From Clostridia bacterium (GTDB lineage: Bacteria; Bacillota; Clostridia; Christensenellales; Borkfalkiaceae), in assembly GCA_900770185.1 (NCBI GenBank), contig CAAGJM010000006.1, forward strand, positions 62,001-126,000: a stretch of 64,000 nt of DNA. Direction: 5' to 3'. Each line of letters opens with the position of its first letter. The first letter of the stretch is position 1. The position numbers and the translations under genes were made by a program. This document shows, in pieces, positions 49,911-58,663 of the stretch. The notes beneath the pieces were generated by a model. That model ran no database searches. It saw only the letters and a list, made by a program, of their open reading frames with translations, and was not told the origin of the DNA.

Positions 49911-51233
49911 TTACTTTAAAAATCCTTTGTAGTTCTTCATCATAATCTGCGATTCGAGCGCGGTGTTGAATTCGAGCGCGACCGATACGACGATGAGCAT
50001 ACCCGTTGCGGTAAACGCGCCGTAACTCGATGCGTCTATCGCTTTGAATATAAGCGACGGGATAAGTGCGACAAGCGCCAGGAAAATCGCGCCGAAAAGC
50101 GTAATTCTGCCGCTTATCTTTTTAAGATATTCCGCCGTCGGCTTGCCGGGACGTATACCCATAATAAAGCCGCCGTTTTGCTGAATACTCTTGCTGATAT
50201 CGTCGGGATTGAACTGAATGGAAGTATAAAAGTACGCAAAGAATACGATAAGTAAACTTAAAAGCACCATATACAGCCACGAGTTGCTGCCCATCCAGGT
50301 TCCCCACCAGATACCGAAGCCGGTAGCGTTTAACTTAAATAAAGTTATTATAAGTTCGGGGAAACTTAAAATCGAAAACGCGAATATAAGCGGAAGCACG
50401 CCGTTGCTGTTCACCTTTATGGGGATGACGGTAGATTGTCCGCCGTACATCTTGTTGCCCCTTACGACTTTCGCGTATTGAACGGGAATTTTCCTTTCGG
50501 CAAGTTCAACCGTTACTATGCAAGTGAAAATCACGATGAGCGCGACGAGCATTGCTATAAGCTTCCATAAGCTGACTAAGCCATTATCTCCGCCGATGTT
50601 TTTGAACATTTGTATAATGGTTTGACCGCCGGTCGCTATAATACCCGCAAAGATAAGAAGCGAGATACCGTTTGAAATACCGTAGTCGGTAATTCTTTCG
50701 CCTATCCACATCGTTATAACCGTGCCTGCCGTATAGAAGAACACTACGACCGCGTAAGCAAGCCACTTCTGACCGAACAACATGTTCGCGAGCGGGGTTG
50801 CTTTATCGGAAGCCGTTAAGTTCGTTTTATAGTTTACGATAAGCCCGATTGCCTGAACGACGGCAAGGAGAATGGTTAAGTAGCGCGTATACTGCGATAT
50901 CTTTTTTCTGCCTTCTTCGCCCTGCTTTGAAAGCCTTTCAAGCGCCGGAATCGCAACGGCAAGCAGTTGGATAATAATCGACGCGTTGATGTACGGACCG
51001 ATACCCATTGCAAACAGCGTGCCGTTTTGAAGCGAACCGCCCGTCATCATGTTCATTATGTTAAGATAAGTTACGTTGTTGCCCGCTAAGGTATCGGCGG
51101 TGATAAGTTCGCTGCCGATGCCGGGTACGGGAATATAACAACCTAATCTGTATATCAACAGGAACAACAAAGTGTACCATATTTTTACACGGATTTCTTT
51201 TATCTTAAACGCCTTTACTAACGTTTCAAACAT
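49911..51233 (-). CDS. secY: SecY, protein translocase channel
   Basis: 440 residues with ten predicted membrane spans. It is the pore of the Sec translocon that would export all the lipoproteins and surface proteins of this window. The N-terminal KAFKIKEIRVKIWYTLLF, plug region GGSLQNGTLFAMGIGPYINA and the late RPGKPTAEYLKKISGRITLFG segment are diagnostic. Standard position between rplO and adk. Confidence 0.97.
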   Translation of the reverse strand: MFETLVKAFKIKEIRVKIWYTLLFLLIYRLGCYIPVPGIGSELITADTLAGNNVTYLNIMNMMTGGSLQNGTLFAMGIGPYINASIIIQLLAVAIPALERLSKQGEEGRKKISQYTRYLTILLAVVQAIGLIVNYKTNLTASDKATPLANMLFGQKWLAYAVVVFFYTAGTVITMWIGERITDYGISNGISLLIFAGIIATGGQTIIQMFKNIGGDNGLVSLWKLIAMLVALIVIFTCIVTVELAERKIPVQYAKVVRGNKMYGGQSTVIPIKVNSNGVLPLIFAFSILSFPELIITLFKLNATGFGIWWGTWMGSNSWLYMVLLSLLIVFFAYFYTSIQFNPDDISKSIQQNGGFIMGIRPGKPTAEYLKKISGRITLFGAIFLALVALIPSLIFKAIDASSYGAFTATGMLIVVSVALEFNTALESQIMMKNYKGFLK

Positions 51234-51262
51234 TGTCTACCTCCGCTTGTCGAAAAAGTTGA

Positions 51263-51709
51263 TTAAACTTCTTCGCAAGTTCCGCCGACTTTTTCAATCG
51301 CTTCTTTAGCGGACGCCGAGAATTTCGACGCTTTAACCGTTAAAGGAACTTTGATTTCGCCGGTACCAAGTACTTTAAGTCCTACGGCGTTCTTAACTTC
51401 TTTGATAAGACCTGCCATGTAAAGGGTTTCAAAATCTACGACCGCGCCGCTCTCGAAGCCCGCTAAACGGGAAAGATTGACGGTTGCGTAAACCTTTTTA
51501 AAGTGATTGTTAAAGCCGCGTTTGGGCACCCTGCGGGTGAGGGGCATCTGACCGCCTTCAAAGCCGGGTCTTACGCCGCCGCCGCTTCTTGCCCATTGAC
51601 CTTTGTGGCCTTTACCACTGGTCTTACCAAGACCCGAACCGATGCCGCGGCCAAGTCTTTTTGCCGATTTTCTGCTGCCTTCGGCGGGGCTTAAATTTTC
51701 TATTCTCAT
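51263..51709 (-). CDS. rplO: Ribosomal protein L15
   Basis: 148 residues. Late-assembling 50S protein. Glycine-rich N-terminus (GRGIGSGLGKTSGKGHKGQ), GFEGGQMPLTRRVPKRGF in the middle and a KAS-rich C-terminus. Located 11 nt after rpmD and 29 nt before secY. Normal length. Confidence 0.97.
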   Translation of the reverse strand: MRIENLSPAEGSRKSAKRLGRGIGSGLGKTSGKGHKGQWARSGGGVRPGFEGGQMPLTRRVPKRGFNNHFKKVYATVNLSRLAGFESGAVVDFETLYMAGLIKEVKNAVGLKVLGTGEIKVPLTVKASKFSASAKEAIEKVGGTCEEV

Positions 51710-51720
51710 ACTTAAACCTC

Positions 51721-51894
51721 TTAAACGTTTTCTACCTTAACAAGGTGAGATACAACTTTAAGTTGTCCTTGTAAAGTGGCAGAGTCTTTGAATTCTTTGG
51801 ATTGACCTATTTTGTGAAGTCCCAAAGCCGCGACGGTGCCTTTTTGGTCTTTACTGCAAGAGATAGTGCTTTTGATAAGAGTTACTTTAATCAT
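51721..51894 (-). CDS. rpmD: Ribosomal protein L30
   Basis: 57 residues: MIKVTLIKSTISCSKDQKGT then VAALGLHKIGQSKEF, ending VVSHLVKVENV. The LGL-KIGQ and final LVKVE features are typical of bacterial L30. It lies between rpsE and rplO with 11 nt gaps on both sides and a GGAGG site. Confidence 0.96.
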   Translation of the reverse strand: MIKVTLIKSTISCSKDQKGTVAALGLHKIGQSKEFKDSATLQGQLKVVSHLVKVENV

Positions 51895-51905
51895 TTTCTA
51901 CCTCC

Positions 51906-52424
51906 TTAACCTTGTATCTCTTCAACCGTTTTACCGCGAAGAGCGGCAACTTCTTCAACCGATTTAAGACCGTAAAGTCCTTCAAGGGCAGCCTTAACCA
52001 TGTTGATGGGGTTGGTGGTTCCGTGAGATTTGGTTCTTATGTCTTTAATGCCGACCGCTTCCATTACCGCACGAACGGGACCGCCCGCGATAACGCCGGT
52101 ACCTTCCTCGGCGGGAAGCATTACAATCGAACCTCTGCCGAACTTACCGATAGTTTCGTGCGAGATAGTGGTGCCTACCAAGGCAACTTTGCGCATGTTC
52201 TTTTTAGCCTGCGCGCTCGCTTTATCTATAGCTTCGGGAACTTCGTTGGCTTTACCCATACCGCATCCGATTTTGCCGTGCTCGTCACCTACGACGACTA
52301 ACGCCGCAAAGCGCATTTTTCTACCGCCTTTTACGACTTTCGTAACACGGTTCACCGCGATAAGTTTTTTGCTAAGACCGTCTTTTTCTTCTTGTCTTCT
52401 CGGAGATCTGTTTTCTCTGGCCAT
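51906..52424 (-). CDS. rpsE: Ribosomal protein S5
   Basis: 172 residues. Decoding-fidelity protein of the 30S subunit. The double-stranded-RNA-binding-like N-domain (KLIAVNRVTKVVKGGRKMRF, GKIGCGMGKANEVPEAIDKA) and the C-domain (GTGVIAGGPVRAVMEAVGI, KSHGTTNPINMVKA) are complete. Normal length and place after rplR. Confidence 0.97.
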   Translation of the reverse strand: MARENRSPRRQEEKDGLSKKLIAVNRVTKVVKGGRKMRFAALVVVGDEHGKIGCGMGKANEVPEAIDKASAQAKKNMRKVALVGTTISHETIGKFGRGSIVMLPAEEGTGVIAGGPVRAVMEAVGIKDIRTKSHGTTNPINMVKAALEGLYGLKSVEEVAALRGKTVEEIQG

Positions 52425-52438
52425 GCTCGCTCCTCCTG

Positions 52439-52807
52439 TTAAAATTTAAGTCCGGCTTCTCTCGCGCCGTCCGCTAAACTTTTTACGCGACCCGTGTAAA
52501 TGTATCCGCCTCTGTCGAACACGACTTCTTCGATTTTTGCGGCGAGCGCGCGTTTAGCAAGTTCCTGTCCGACGATTTTAGCCGCTTCCTGTTTGGATGC
52601 GTCTTTAACCGCTTCGGCAACTTTTTTATCCAACGTTGAGCAGGAAGCAAGAGTTTTACCCGCTACGTCGTCGATGATTTGTGCATAGATGTGATTAAGA
52701 CTTCTGTAAACCGAGAGCCTCGGACGAGCGGCGGTGCCGCTTACCTTGTTACGGACTCTCTCGTGTCTTTTCAATCTGTCTTTATTTTTATCGATTTTAG
52801 ATATCAT
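52439..52807 (-). CDS. rplR: Ribosomal protein L18
   Basis: 122 residues. Binds 5S rRNA with L5. RPRLSVYRSLNHIYAQIIDD, VGQELAKRALAAKIEEVVFD and the end DGAREAGLKF are diagnostic. 13 nt after rplF, with a GGAG site. Confidence 0.97.
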   Translation of the reverse strand: MISKIDKNKDRLKRHERVRNKVSGTAARPRLSVYRSLNHIYAQIIDDVAGKTLASCSTLDKKVAEAVKDASKQEAAKIVGQELAKRALAAKIEEVVFDRGGYIYTGRVKSLADGAREAGLKF

Positions 52808-52820
52808 ATCAGTTTACTCC

Positions 52821-53363
52821 TTACTTACCCGCAGTCTTGCCTTCCTTACGTTCGATAACTTCGTCGCTGTAACGAATACCGTATCCGTGGTAAGGTTCGG
52901 GCTTTCTGATGGCTCTGATCTTAGCGGCTTCTTCGCCGACAAGTTCTTTATTGATACCCTTAACCGTGATTTCGGTTGCGGACGGGCAGGAAAGCGTTAT
53001 GCCTTCGACAGCCTTGAATTCCACGGGGTGAGAAAACCCGATGGACATAGTTACGTCTTTACCGTTCATGGCAACTTTCCAACCTACGCCGTTTACGACT
53101 AAGGTTTTCTGGTAACCGTTGGTTACGCCTACCACCATGTTGTGTATAAGGGCTCTGTATAAGCCGTGTTTTGCCTTGGTTGCGTTTTCTTCGTTTGCGC
53201 GGGTTACCAACACTTCGCCGTTTTCGACGTTGACGCCGATAACGCTTGCATCGTAGTCCTGCGTAAGGGTGCCTAAGGGACCTTTAACGGTTATAACGCC
53301 GTTTTCAGCCTTAACTTCTACCCCGCTTGCTAATTTAACGGGAGCTCTACCTATTCTTGACAT
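52821..53363 (-). CDS. rplF: Ribosomal protein L6
   Basis: 180 residues, two repeated domains. MSRIGRAPVKLASGVEVK at the start and the C-terminal RNA-binding signature (IRAIRKPEPYHGYGIRY) are present. Sits near the factor-binding site of the 50S subunit. Normal spc-operon place. Confidence 0.97.
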   Translation of the reverse strand: MSRIGRAPVKLASGVEVKAENGVITVKGPLGTLTQDYDASVIGVNVENGEVLVTRANEENATKAKHGLYRALIHNMVVGVTNGYQKTLVVNGVGWKVAMNGKDVTMSIGFSHPVEFKAVEGITLSCPSATEITVKGINKELVGEEAAKIRAIRKPEPYHGYGIRYSDEVIERKEGKTAGK

Positions 53364-53381
53364 ATTAAGCCTTACCCCCTA

Positions 53382-53774
53382 TTACCAAACGTAAGCAAGC
53401 ACTTCGCCGCCGTGGCCTTGCTTTCTTGCTTCTTTATCGGTCATAATACCCTTGGGGGTAGAAATGATCGCGATGCCTAAACCGCCCAAAACCTTCGGAA
53501 GTTCGTCGTGACCGGCGTAAATACGAAGACCGGGTTTAGAAATTCTTTTAAGACCGTTTATAACCTTTTCGCCGTTCGGGCCGAATTTTAAAGCTATAAC
53601 GATTTTGCCTTGAACGCCTTCTTCAACTACTTCGTATCCGTTGATATAACCTTCTTGAAGTAAGATTTTTGCGATTTCTTTTTTAACGTTGGAAGCAGGC
53701 ACTTCTACTTGCTCGTGCTTAGCTACGAGTGCGTTCCTGATACGAGTGAGCATATCTGCTATTGGATCCGTCAT
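53382..53774 (-). CDS. rpsH: Ribosomal protein S8
   Basis: 130 residues. Binds the central domain of 16S rRNA; in E. coli it represses the spc operon, but no such mRNA site was looked up here. MTDPIADMLTRIRNAL and ISTPKGIMTDKEARKQGHGG then EVLAYVW mark the family. Confidence 0.97.
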   Translation of the reverse strand: MTDPIADMLTRIRNALVAKHEQVEVPASNVKKEIAKILLQEGYINGYEVVEEGVQGKIVIALKFGPNGEKVINGLKRISKPGLRIYAGHDELPKVLGGLGIAIISTPKGIMTDKEARKQGHGGEVLAYVW

Positions 53775-53789
53775 TACCTTATACCTCCT

Positions 53790-53975
53790 TTACCAACTTG
53801 CCTTTTTAACGCCGGGGATTTGACCCTTGTACGCTAAATTTCTGAAACATATACGACAAATACCGTACTTACGAAGAACAGCGTGCGGACGACCGCAAAT
53901 GCTGCATCTCGTATAAGCTCTCGTAGAGAACTTTGCGGGTTTTTGTTGTTTATTTATCATTGCTTTTTTTGCCAT
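53790..53975 (-). CDS. rpsZ: Ribosomal protein S14, zinc-binding type Z
   Basis: 61 residues. The short, four-cysteine form (CSICGRPH, CRICFRNLA) of Gram-positive bacteria. The end GQIPGVKKASW is typical. Between rplE and rpsH, the standard place. No second, zinc-free S14 is in the window. Confidence 0.97.
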   Translation of the reverse strand: MAKKAMINKQQKPAKFSTRAYTRCSICGRPHAVLRKYGICRICFRNLAYKGQIPGVKKASW

Positions 53976-53986
53976 GATCGTCCTCC

Positions 53987-54574
53987 TTAATTAGCCTTGA
54001 ACGGCATACCCAACGCTTTGAGTAATTCGTACGCTTCTTCATCGGTTTTAGCCGTGGTTACGAAACAAATATCGAAGCCCCTGATTTTTTCGACCTGGTC
54101 GTACTGAATTTCGGGGAAGATGAGTTGTTCTTTTATACCCATTGCATAGTTGCCTCTGCCGTCGAAAGACTTATTGGGAACACCCTTGAAGTCCCTTACG
54201 CGCGGAAGGGCGATAGATACGAACTTATCGAAAAACTGGTACATTCTGTCGCCGCGAAGGGTAACTTTAATACCTACGTTCATGCCTTCTCTGACCTTGA
54301 AGTTAGCGACCGACTTTTTAGCTTTCGTAAGAATCGGTTTCTGACCCGCGATAAGAGCAAGTTCTTTTTCTACCTGCTGTACGCTTTTTGCGTTATCTTT
54401 AACGTCGCCTAAGCCGCCGTTAATCGTAATTTTTACGAGCTTGGGTACTTCGTTGACGTTAGTATAGTTAAAGTGCTTCATAAGGTACGGAACTACGTTT
54501 TGTTTGTAGTCGTCTCTTACTCTACAAGCCGAATCGGTTGCAGTTACCTTAGCAACCTGAGTCTTTTCTGCCAT
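53987..54574 (-). CDS. rplE: Ribosomal protein L5
   Basis: 195 residues, slightly extended at the N-terminus (AEKTQVAKVTATDSAC) over the common 179. Binds 5S rRNA and contacts the P-site tRNA. VPKLVKITINGGLGDVKDN, LPRVRDFKGV and the end FDICFVTTAKTDEEAYELL are diagnostic. Confidence 0.97.
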   Translation of the reverse strand: MAEKTQVAKVTATDSACRVRDDYKQNVVPYLMKHFNYTNVNEVPKLVKITINGGLGDVKDNAKSVQQVEKELALIAGQKPILTKAKKSVANFKVREGMNVGIKVTLRGDRMYQFFDKFVSIALPRVRDFKGVPNKSFDGRGNYAMGIKEQLIFPEIQYDQVEKIRGFDICFVTTAKTDEEAYELLKALGMPFKAN

Positions 54575-54604
54575 AATTATTCTCCTAATTTATTATGTTC
54601 GAGT

Positions 54605-55156
54605 TTATTCCGCGTCCTTTTCTTCGGTTTTAGCGGTCTTTTTTCTCGTTGAAGCCTTTTTAACTTCTTTTTCGCCTTCCGCTACTTCTTTCTTAGCGGC
54701 GGTTTTAGTGGTTTTGGTCGTTTTCTTAACGGCTTTGGTTTCTTCCGCTACGGGTGCTTCTTTTACCGCTTCGTCATTAACGGCAGCCTTTTTGGTTGCT
54801 TTTTTGGCAACGGGCTTTTTAGCCGCTTTTGCGTCCGCAACGACTTTCACGTCGAGCGATTCGCCGCACTTTTTACAAATTCTGACCTTTTTGTCGTCAA
54901 CAATCTTGTGTCCGACTCTCGTCGCTTTGCCGCATTTGGGGCAGATAACCAAAACGTTGGAAGCGTCGATAGGACCTTCGCGTTTGATTTTGCTGCTCGT
55001 ATCCTGAGCGGAACGCGCCTTGTGATTTTTTTCCTGAACGTTGACGCCTTCTACTACGATTTTGTTGCTCTTGGGCATAGCCATAAGCACTTTACCGGTT
55101 TTTTTGACGTCTTTACCCGTTAAAACGACAACGGTGTCATTCTTTTTAACTTTCAT
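54605..55156 (-). CDS. rplX: Ribosomal protein L24 with a long Lys/Ala-rich tail
   Basis: 183 residues from the ATG at 55156, chosen for its AAGGAG site. The first 105 residues are a complete L24: KOW motif KKNDTVVVLTGKDVKKTGKV, KIKREGPIDASNV and a CPKC..CKKC zinc-like pair. A further 78 residues are low complexity, made of Lys, Ala, Thr and Glu (AKKPVAKKATKKAAVNDEA, VKKASTRKKTAKTEE). Most bacterial L24 proteins stop near 100-110. The tail resembles histone H1-like repeats and may bind nucleic acid. It is in frame and followed normally by rplE. Confidence 0.95.
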   Translation of the reverse strand: MKVKKNDTVVVLTGKDVKKTGKVLMAMPKSNKIVVEGVNVQEKNHKARSAQDTSSKIKREGPIDASNVLVICPKCGKATRVGHKIVDDKKVRICKKCGESLDVKVVADAKAAKKPVAKKATKKAAVNDEAVKEAPVAEETKAVKKTTKTTKTAAKKEVAEGEKEVKKASTRKKTAKTEEKDAE

Positions 55157-55166
55157 ATCGTTCTCC

Positions 55167-55535
55167 TTACAGCACTTCCGGCGCAAGAGATATAATCTTC
55201 ATGTAATCTTTATCGCGAAGTTCTCTTGCTACGGGCCCGAAAATACGGGTTCCTCTGGGTTGTTTCTGGTTGTCGATGATAACCGCCGCGTTTTCGTCGA
55301 ATCTGATGTGCGTGCCGTCGGGTCTTCTTAAACCTTTAACGCTTCTTACGATAACGGCTTTTACGACGTCGCCTTTCTTAACCGCGCCGCCGGGGGTTGC
55401 GGTTTTAACGCTGGCAACGATAACGTCGCCGATATTACCGCATTTTCTGAACGAACCGCCGAGCACTCTTATGCACATAATCTCTTTGGCGCCGGAGTTA
55501 TCGGCAACCTTTAATCTCGTTTGTGGTTGAATCAT
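55167..55535 (-). CDS. rplN: Ribosomal protein L14
   Basis: 122 residues. Forms a bridge to the 30S subunit. MIQPQTRLKVADNSGAKEIM, the VVRSVKGLRRPDGT-like segment and RIFGPVARELRDKDYMKI then SLAPEVL are diagnostic. 18 nt after rpsQ and 10 nt before rplX. Confidence 0.97.
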   Translation of the reverse strand: MIQPQTRLKVADNSGAKEIMCIRVLGGSFRKCGNIGDVIVASVKTATPGGAVKKGDVVKAVIVRSVKGLRRPDGTHIRFDENAAVIIDNQKQPRGTRIFGPVARELRDKDYMKIISLAPEVL

Positions 55536-55553
55536 AAATAGTTACCCTCCTTA

Positions 55554-55808
55554 TTACTTCGCCTTTTCGACTATTTCGGAAACTCTCCAGTTTTTGGTCT
55601 TGGAAAGTTTTCTCGTTTCGGTTATTCTTACCGTATCGCCTACGCCGCACTCGTTGTTTTCGTCGTGCGCTTTGTACTTAACGGTTTTGGTTATGGTCTT
55701 TTTGTAAAGAGGATGTTTAGCCTTGTCGGATACTTCGACAACAACGGTTTTGTCCATTTTATCGGATACGACTATGCCGACTCTTTCTTTTCTTAAATTT
55801 CTTTCCAT
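55554..55808 (-). CDS. rpsQ: Ribosomal protein S17
   Basis: 84 residues, one OB fold binding 16S rRNA early in assembly. RKERVGIVVSDKMDKTVVV, HPLYKKTITKTVKYKAHDE and VGDTVRITETRKLSKTKNWR are typical. Between rpmC and rplN. Confidence 0.97.
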   Translation of the reverse strand: MERNLRKERVGIVVSDKMDKTVVVEVSDKAKHPLYKKTITKTVKYKAHDENNECGVGDTVRITETRKLSKTKNWRVSEIVEKAK

Positions 55809-55819
55809 AATATCCTCCG

Positions 55820-56014
55820 TTACGCCTTAATTTCTCTCTCGCGAAGAACGGTTTTTACTCTTGCGATATCCTTTTTAACGCCGTTTAAAACGTTAGGATT
55901 TTCAAGCTGACCCGTCGCGTGACGGAAACGAAGGTTAAACAATTCTTCTTTAAGTTGAGCGAGTTTAGCGACCAACTCGTCGTTAGTCATCTCTTTAATT
56001 TCTTTCGCTTTCAT
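55820..56014 (-). CDS. rpmC: Ribosomal protein L29
   Basis: 64 residues, two helices near the exit tunnel where SRP and trigger factor dock. MKAKEIKEMTNDELVAKL and LFNLRFRHATGQLENP are diagnostic. Its start overlaps the rplP stop by one base. Confidence 0.97.
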   Translation of the reverse strand: MKAKEIKEMTNDELVAKLAQLKEELFNLRFRHATGQLENPNVLNGVKKDIARVKTVLREREIKA

Positions 56015-56445
56015 TAACCTTCACCGCCTTCTTGTGGAATTTCTTTTTTCATAAACTTCGTTTTGATAGGAAGTTTGTGACCTGCAAGGCGCATAGCTTC
56101 TCTTGCGTCCGCCTCCGCTACGCCTTCCATTTCAAACAATACTCTGCCCGGTTTAACCACCGCAACCCAGTATTCAACGGAACCTTTACCGGAACCCATA
56201 CGGGTCTCGGCGGGTTTTTTCGTTATGGGTTTGTGGGGGAATATATCTATCCAAACCTTGCCGCCGCGCTTAATAAATCTCGTCATTGCGACACGCGCCG
56301 CTTCTATCTGATTGGAAGTAATCCATGCGGGTTCCATAGCTACTAAGCCGTAGGTGCCGTAAGCCAAACGGTTGCCCTTGTTTGCCTTACCGGTCATTCT
56401 GCCGCGGTGAACTCTTCTTCTTTTAACTCTTTTAGGCATCAACAT
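56014..56445 (-). CDS. rplP: Ribosomal protein L16
   Basis: 143 residues. Late-assembling protein at the A-site of the 50S subunit. MLMPKRVKRRRVHRGRMTGK, MTRFIKRGGKVWIDIFPHKP and RMGSGKGSVEYWVAVVKPG are typical. Starts 2 nt after rpsC, overlapping into rpmC at its end. Confidence 0.97.
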   Translation of the reverse strand: MLMPKRVKRRRVHRGRMTGKANKGNRLAYGTYGLVAMEPAWITSNQIEAARVAMTRFIKRGGKVWIDIFPHKPITKKPAETRMGSGKGSVEYWVAVVKPGRVLFEMEGVAEADAREAMRLAGHKLPIKTKFMKKEIPQEGGEG

Positions 56446-56447
56446 AA

Positions 56448-57113
56448 TTAAGCTTCGCCTCCTTCGCTAACTTTTTTTGCTCCGCCGAGTACTTCACCCT
56501 TATAAACCCAAACTTTGATACCGATGATACCGAAAGTGGTGTGAGCTTCAGCGAAGCCGTAGTCTATATCGGCACGCAAAGTCTGAAGGGGAATGGAACC
56601 TTCGTGATACTGTTCGCAACGCGCTATTTCAGCGCCGTCAAGCCTGCCGCTTACCATAATCTTGACACCTTTAACGCCAAGTCTGGTCGCGCGGGAAATC
56701 GCTTGCTTCATGCTTCTTCTGAAAGACGCGCGCTTTTCAAGTTGAGCGGCTACGCTTTCGGCGATAAGCTGAGCGTCGCAATCGGGCTTTTTAACTTCCA
56801 CGATGTTCACGGCTATCTGTTTGCCTTTAGCTATTTTTGCAAGGCTGTTTTTCATTACTTCGATTTCCGCGCCCGCTTTACCGATTAAAACGCCCGGCCT
56901 TGCGGTGAAAACCGTAACCGCAATTTTGTTTGCGGCCCTTTCGATTCTGACGGAAGAGATAGCGGCTTGGAAGTATTGATTTTTGATGAATTTTCTAAGT
57001 TCGTAATCTTCTTTAAGGTTTAAAGAGAACGCTTTCTTATCGGCATACCACTGGGTATCCCAATCTTTGATAACGCCTACTCTAAGTCCGTGCGGATTAA
57101 CTTTCTGACCCAT
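56448..57113 (-). CDS. rpsC: Ribosomal protein S3
   Basis: 221 residues. mRNA-entry protein of the 30S subunit with a KH domain (ARPGVLIGKAGAEIEVMKN). MGQKVNPHGLRVGVIKDWDT at the start and the C-domain GVKGVKIMVSGRLDGAEIAR are diagnostic. Standard length. Confidence 0.97.
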   Translation of the reverse strand: MGQKVNPHGLRVGVIKDWDTQWYADKKAFSLNLKEDYELRKFIKNQYFQAAISSVRIERAANKIAVTVFTARPGVLIGKAGAEIEVMKNSLAKIAKGKQIAVNIVEVKKPDCDAQLIAESVAAQLEKRASFRRSMKQAISRATRLGVKGVKIMVSGRLDGAEIARCEQYHEGSIPLQTLRADIDYGFAEAHTTFGIIGIKVWVYKGEVLGGAKKVSEGGEA

Positions 57114-57122
57114 AACTTCCTC

Positions 57123-57512
57123 CTATCTTCCCATTACGTCTAAAACGACGGTGATGTGGCTGGTGCGTTTTAAAATTCTGAACCCTCTGCCGTGAGCCAT
57201 GGGTCTCATTCTCTTAAGAGTAGGACCTTGGTCGGCGTAGCACGCGGCGATATATAAATCGTCTTTATTCATGCCGAGATTGTGTTCAGCGTTCGCAGCC
57301 GCGCTTAAAACCACCTTTTTAACGGGTAACGCACCCGCTTTGCCGGTGTTTTCAAGGATAGCGACGGCGTCATTCACGCTCTTGCCCCTGATGTTATCGA
57401 GTACGACTCTTACTTTGAACGGAGAAATTCTGATAAATTTCGCTACTGCTTTCGCTCTTTTATCTTTATTCTCTTCAATGCGTTGAGCCTTTAATTTCAT
57501 ATTTTTAGCCAT
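57123..57512 (-). CDS. rplV: Ribosomal protein L22
   Basis: 129 residues. Lines the exit tunnel. AKFIRISPFKVRVVLDNIRG and PTLKRMRPMAHGRGFRILKR are diagnostic. The first about 20 residues form a basic extension (MKLKAQRIEENKDKRAK). The macrolide-linked loop looks normal. Confidence 0.97.
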   Translation of the reverse strand: MAKNMKLKAQRIEENKDKRAKAVAKFIRISPFKVRVVLDNIRGKSVNDAVAILENTGKAGALPVKKVVLSAAANAEHNLGMNKDDLYIAACYADQGPTLKRMRPMAHGRGFRILKRTSHITVVLDVMGR

Positions 57513-57524
57513 TTATCCTTCCTC

Positions 57525-57803
57525 CTACTTGTCAGCCGAAGTCTTCGATCCGGCATGTCCCTTGAAGGTTCTGGTGGGAGCGAACTCGCCGAGTTTGCAA
57601 CCGACCATATCTTCCGTTATATAAACGGGAACGTGTTTTCTTCCGTCGTGTACGGCTATCGTGTGACCGACCATCTGGGGGAATATGGTAGACGCTCTCG
57701 ACCAGGTTTTTAAAACCTGTTTCTTGTTTTCGGCGTTAAGAGCTTCTACTTTTTTAAGCAAACTTTCTTGAACGTAAGGTCCTTTTTTAACACTTCTGCT
57801 CAT
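57525..57803 (-). CDS. rpsS: Ribosomal protein S19
   Basis: 92 residues. Head protein of the 30S subunit next to S13. MSRSVKKGPYVQESLLKKV, TWSRASTIFPQMVGHTIAVH and the end PTRTFKGHAGSKTSADK are diagnostic. 16 nt after rplB. Confidence 0.97.
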   Translation of the reverse strand: MSRSVKKGPYVQESLLKKVEALNAENKKQVLKTWSRASTIFPQMVGHTIAVHDGRKHVPVYITEDMVGCKLGEFAPTRTFKGHAGSKTSADK

Positions 57804-57819
57804 TGTTTATTCTCCTATA

Positions 57820-58647
57820 TTAGTTTACTCTCTTAAGAATGAACTTGTCGGTTCTGTTCTTCTTCTTTCTGGTCTTATAACCGAGTGCGGGCTTGCCCCA
57901 CGGAGTCTGAGGACCGGGTCTGCCGACGGGCGCTTTACCTTCGCCGCCGCCGTGCGGGTGGTCGCACGGGTTCATGACCGAACCACGGACGGTGGGTCTG
58001 ATACCCATGTGTCTTACCTTACCTGCTTTACCGATTCTTACGATTTCGTGATCAAGGTTACCTATCTGTCCGACGGTAGCTTTGCACTTAACCAAAATCA
58101 AACGCATTTCGCCGCTGGGCATTTTAACTTGCGCGTACTTGCCGTCTTTAGCCATAAGCTGTGCAGCCATGCCTGCGGCTCTTGCAAGTTGTCCGCCCTT
58201 GCCGGGTTGAAGTTCGATGTTGTGAATCATCGTGCCGACGGGAATGTTTTCGATAGTAAGAGCGTTGCCCGGTTTGATATCCGCGCCTTCGCCGCTTAAA
58301 ACCTTATCGCCGACGTTCAAGCCGATAGGAGCGATGATATATCTCTTTTCGCCGTCTGCGTACTGTAAAAGAGCGATGTTTGCGGTTCTGTTCGGATCGT
58401 ATTCGATAGTTTTAACTATCGCCTCGATACCGTCTTTATTTCTTTTAAAGTCGATTATACGATATTTTCTTCTGTTGCCGCCGCCGTGATGTCTTACGGT
58501 AATTTTACCTTGAGCGTTACGTCCCGCGGTATGTCTTTGGTCTTCTAAAAGGGATCTTTCCGGCGTGGTGCAGGTTATCTCTTCAAAAGTGCTGACCGAC
58601 ATAAAGCGACGCGCGGAAGAAGTAGGTTTATATCTTTTGATACCCAT
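57820..58647 (-). CDS. rplB: Ribosomal protein L2
   Basis: 275 residues. Central to peptidyl-transferase assembly and subunit joining. GRNAQGKITVRHHGGGNRRK and the conserved His in MNPCDHPHGGGEGKAP are present, ending KKNRTDKFILKRVN. Normal length and place. Confidence 0.98.
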   Translation of the reverse strand: MGIKRYKPTSSARRFMSVSTFEEITCTTPERSLLEDQRHTAGRNAQGKITVRHHGGGNRRKYRIIDFKRNKDGIEAIVKTIEYDPNRTANIALLQYADGEKRYIIAPIGLNVGDKVLSGEGADIKPGNALTIENIPVGTMIHNIELQPGKGGQLARAAGMAAQLMAKDGKYAQVKMPSGEMRLILVKCKATVGQIGNLDHEIVRIGKAGKVRHMGIRPTVRGSVMNPCDHPHGGGEGKAPVGRPGPQTPWGKPALGYKTRKKKNRTDKFILKRVN

Positions 58648-58663
58648 TTATTCTATCCTCCCA

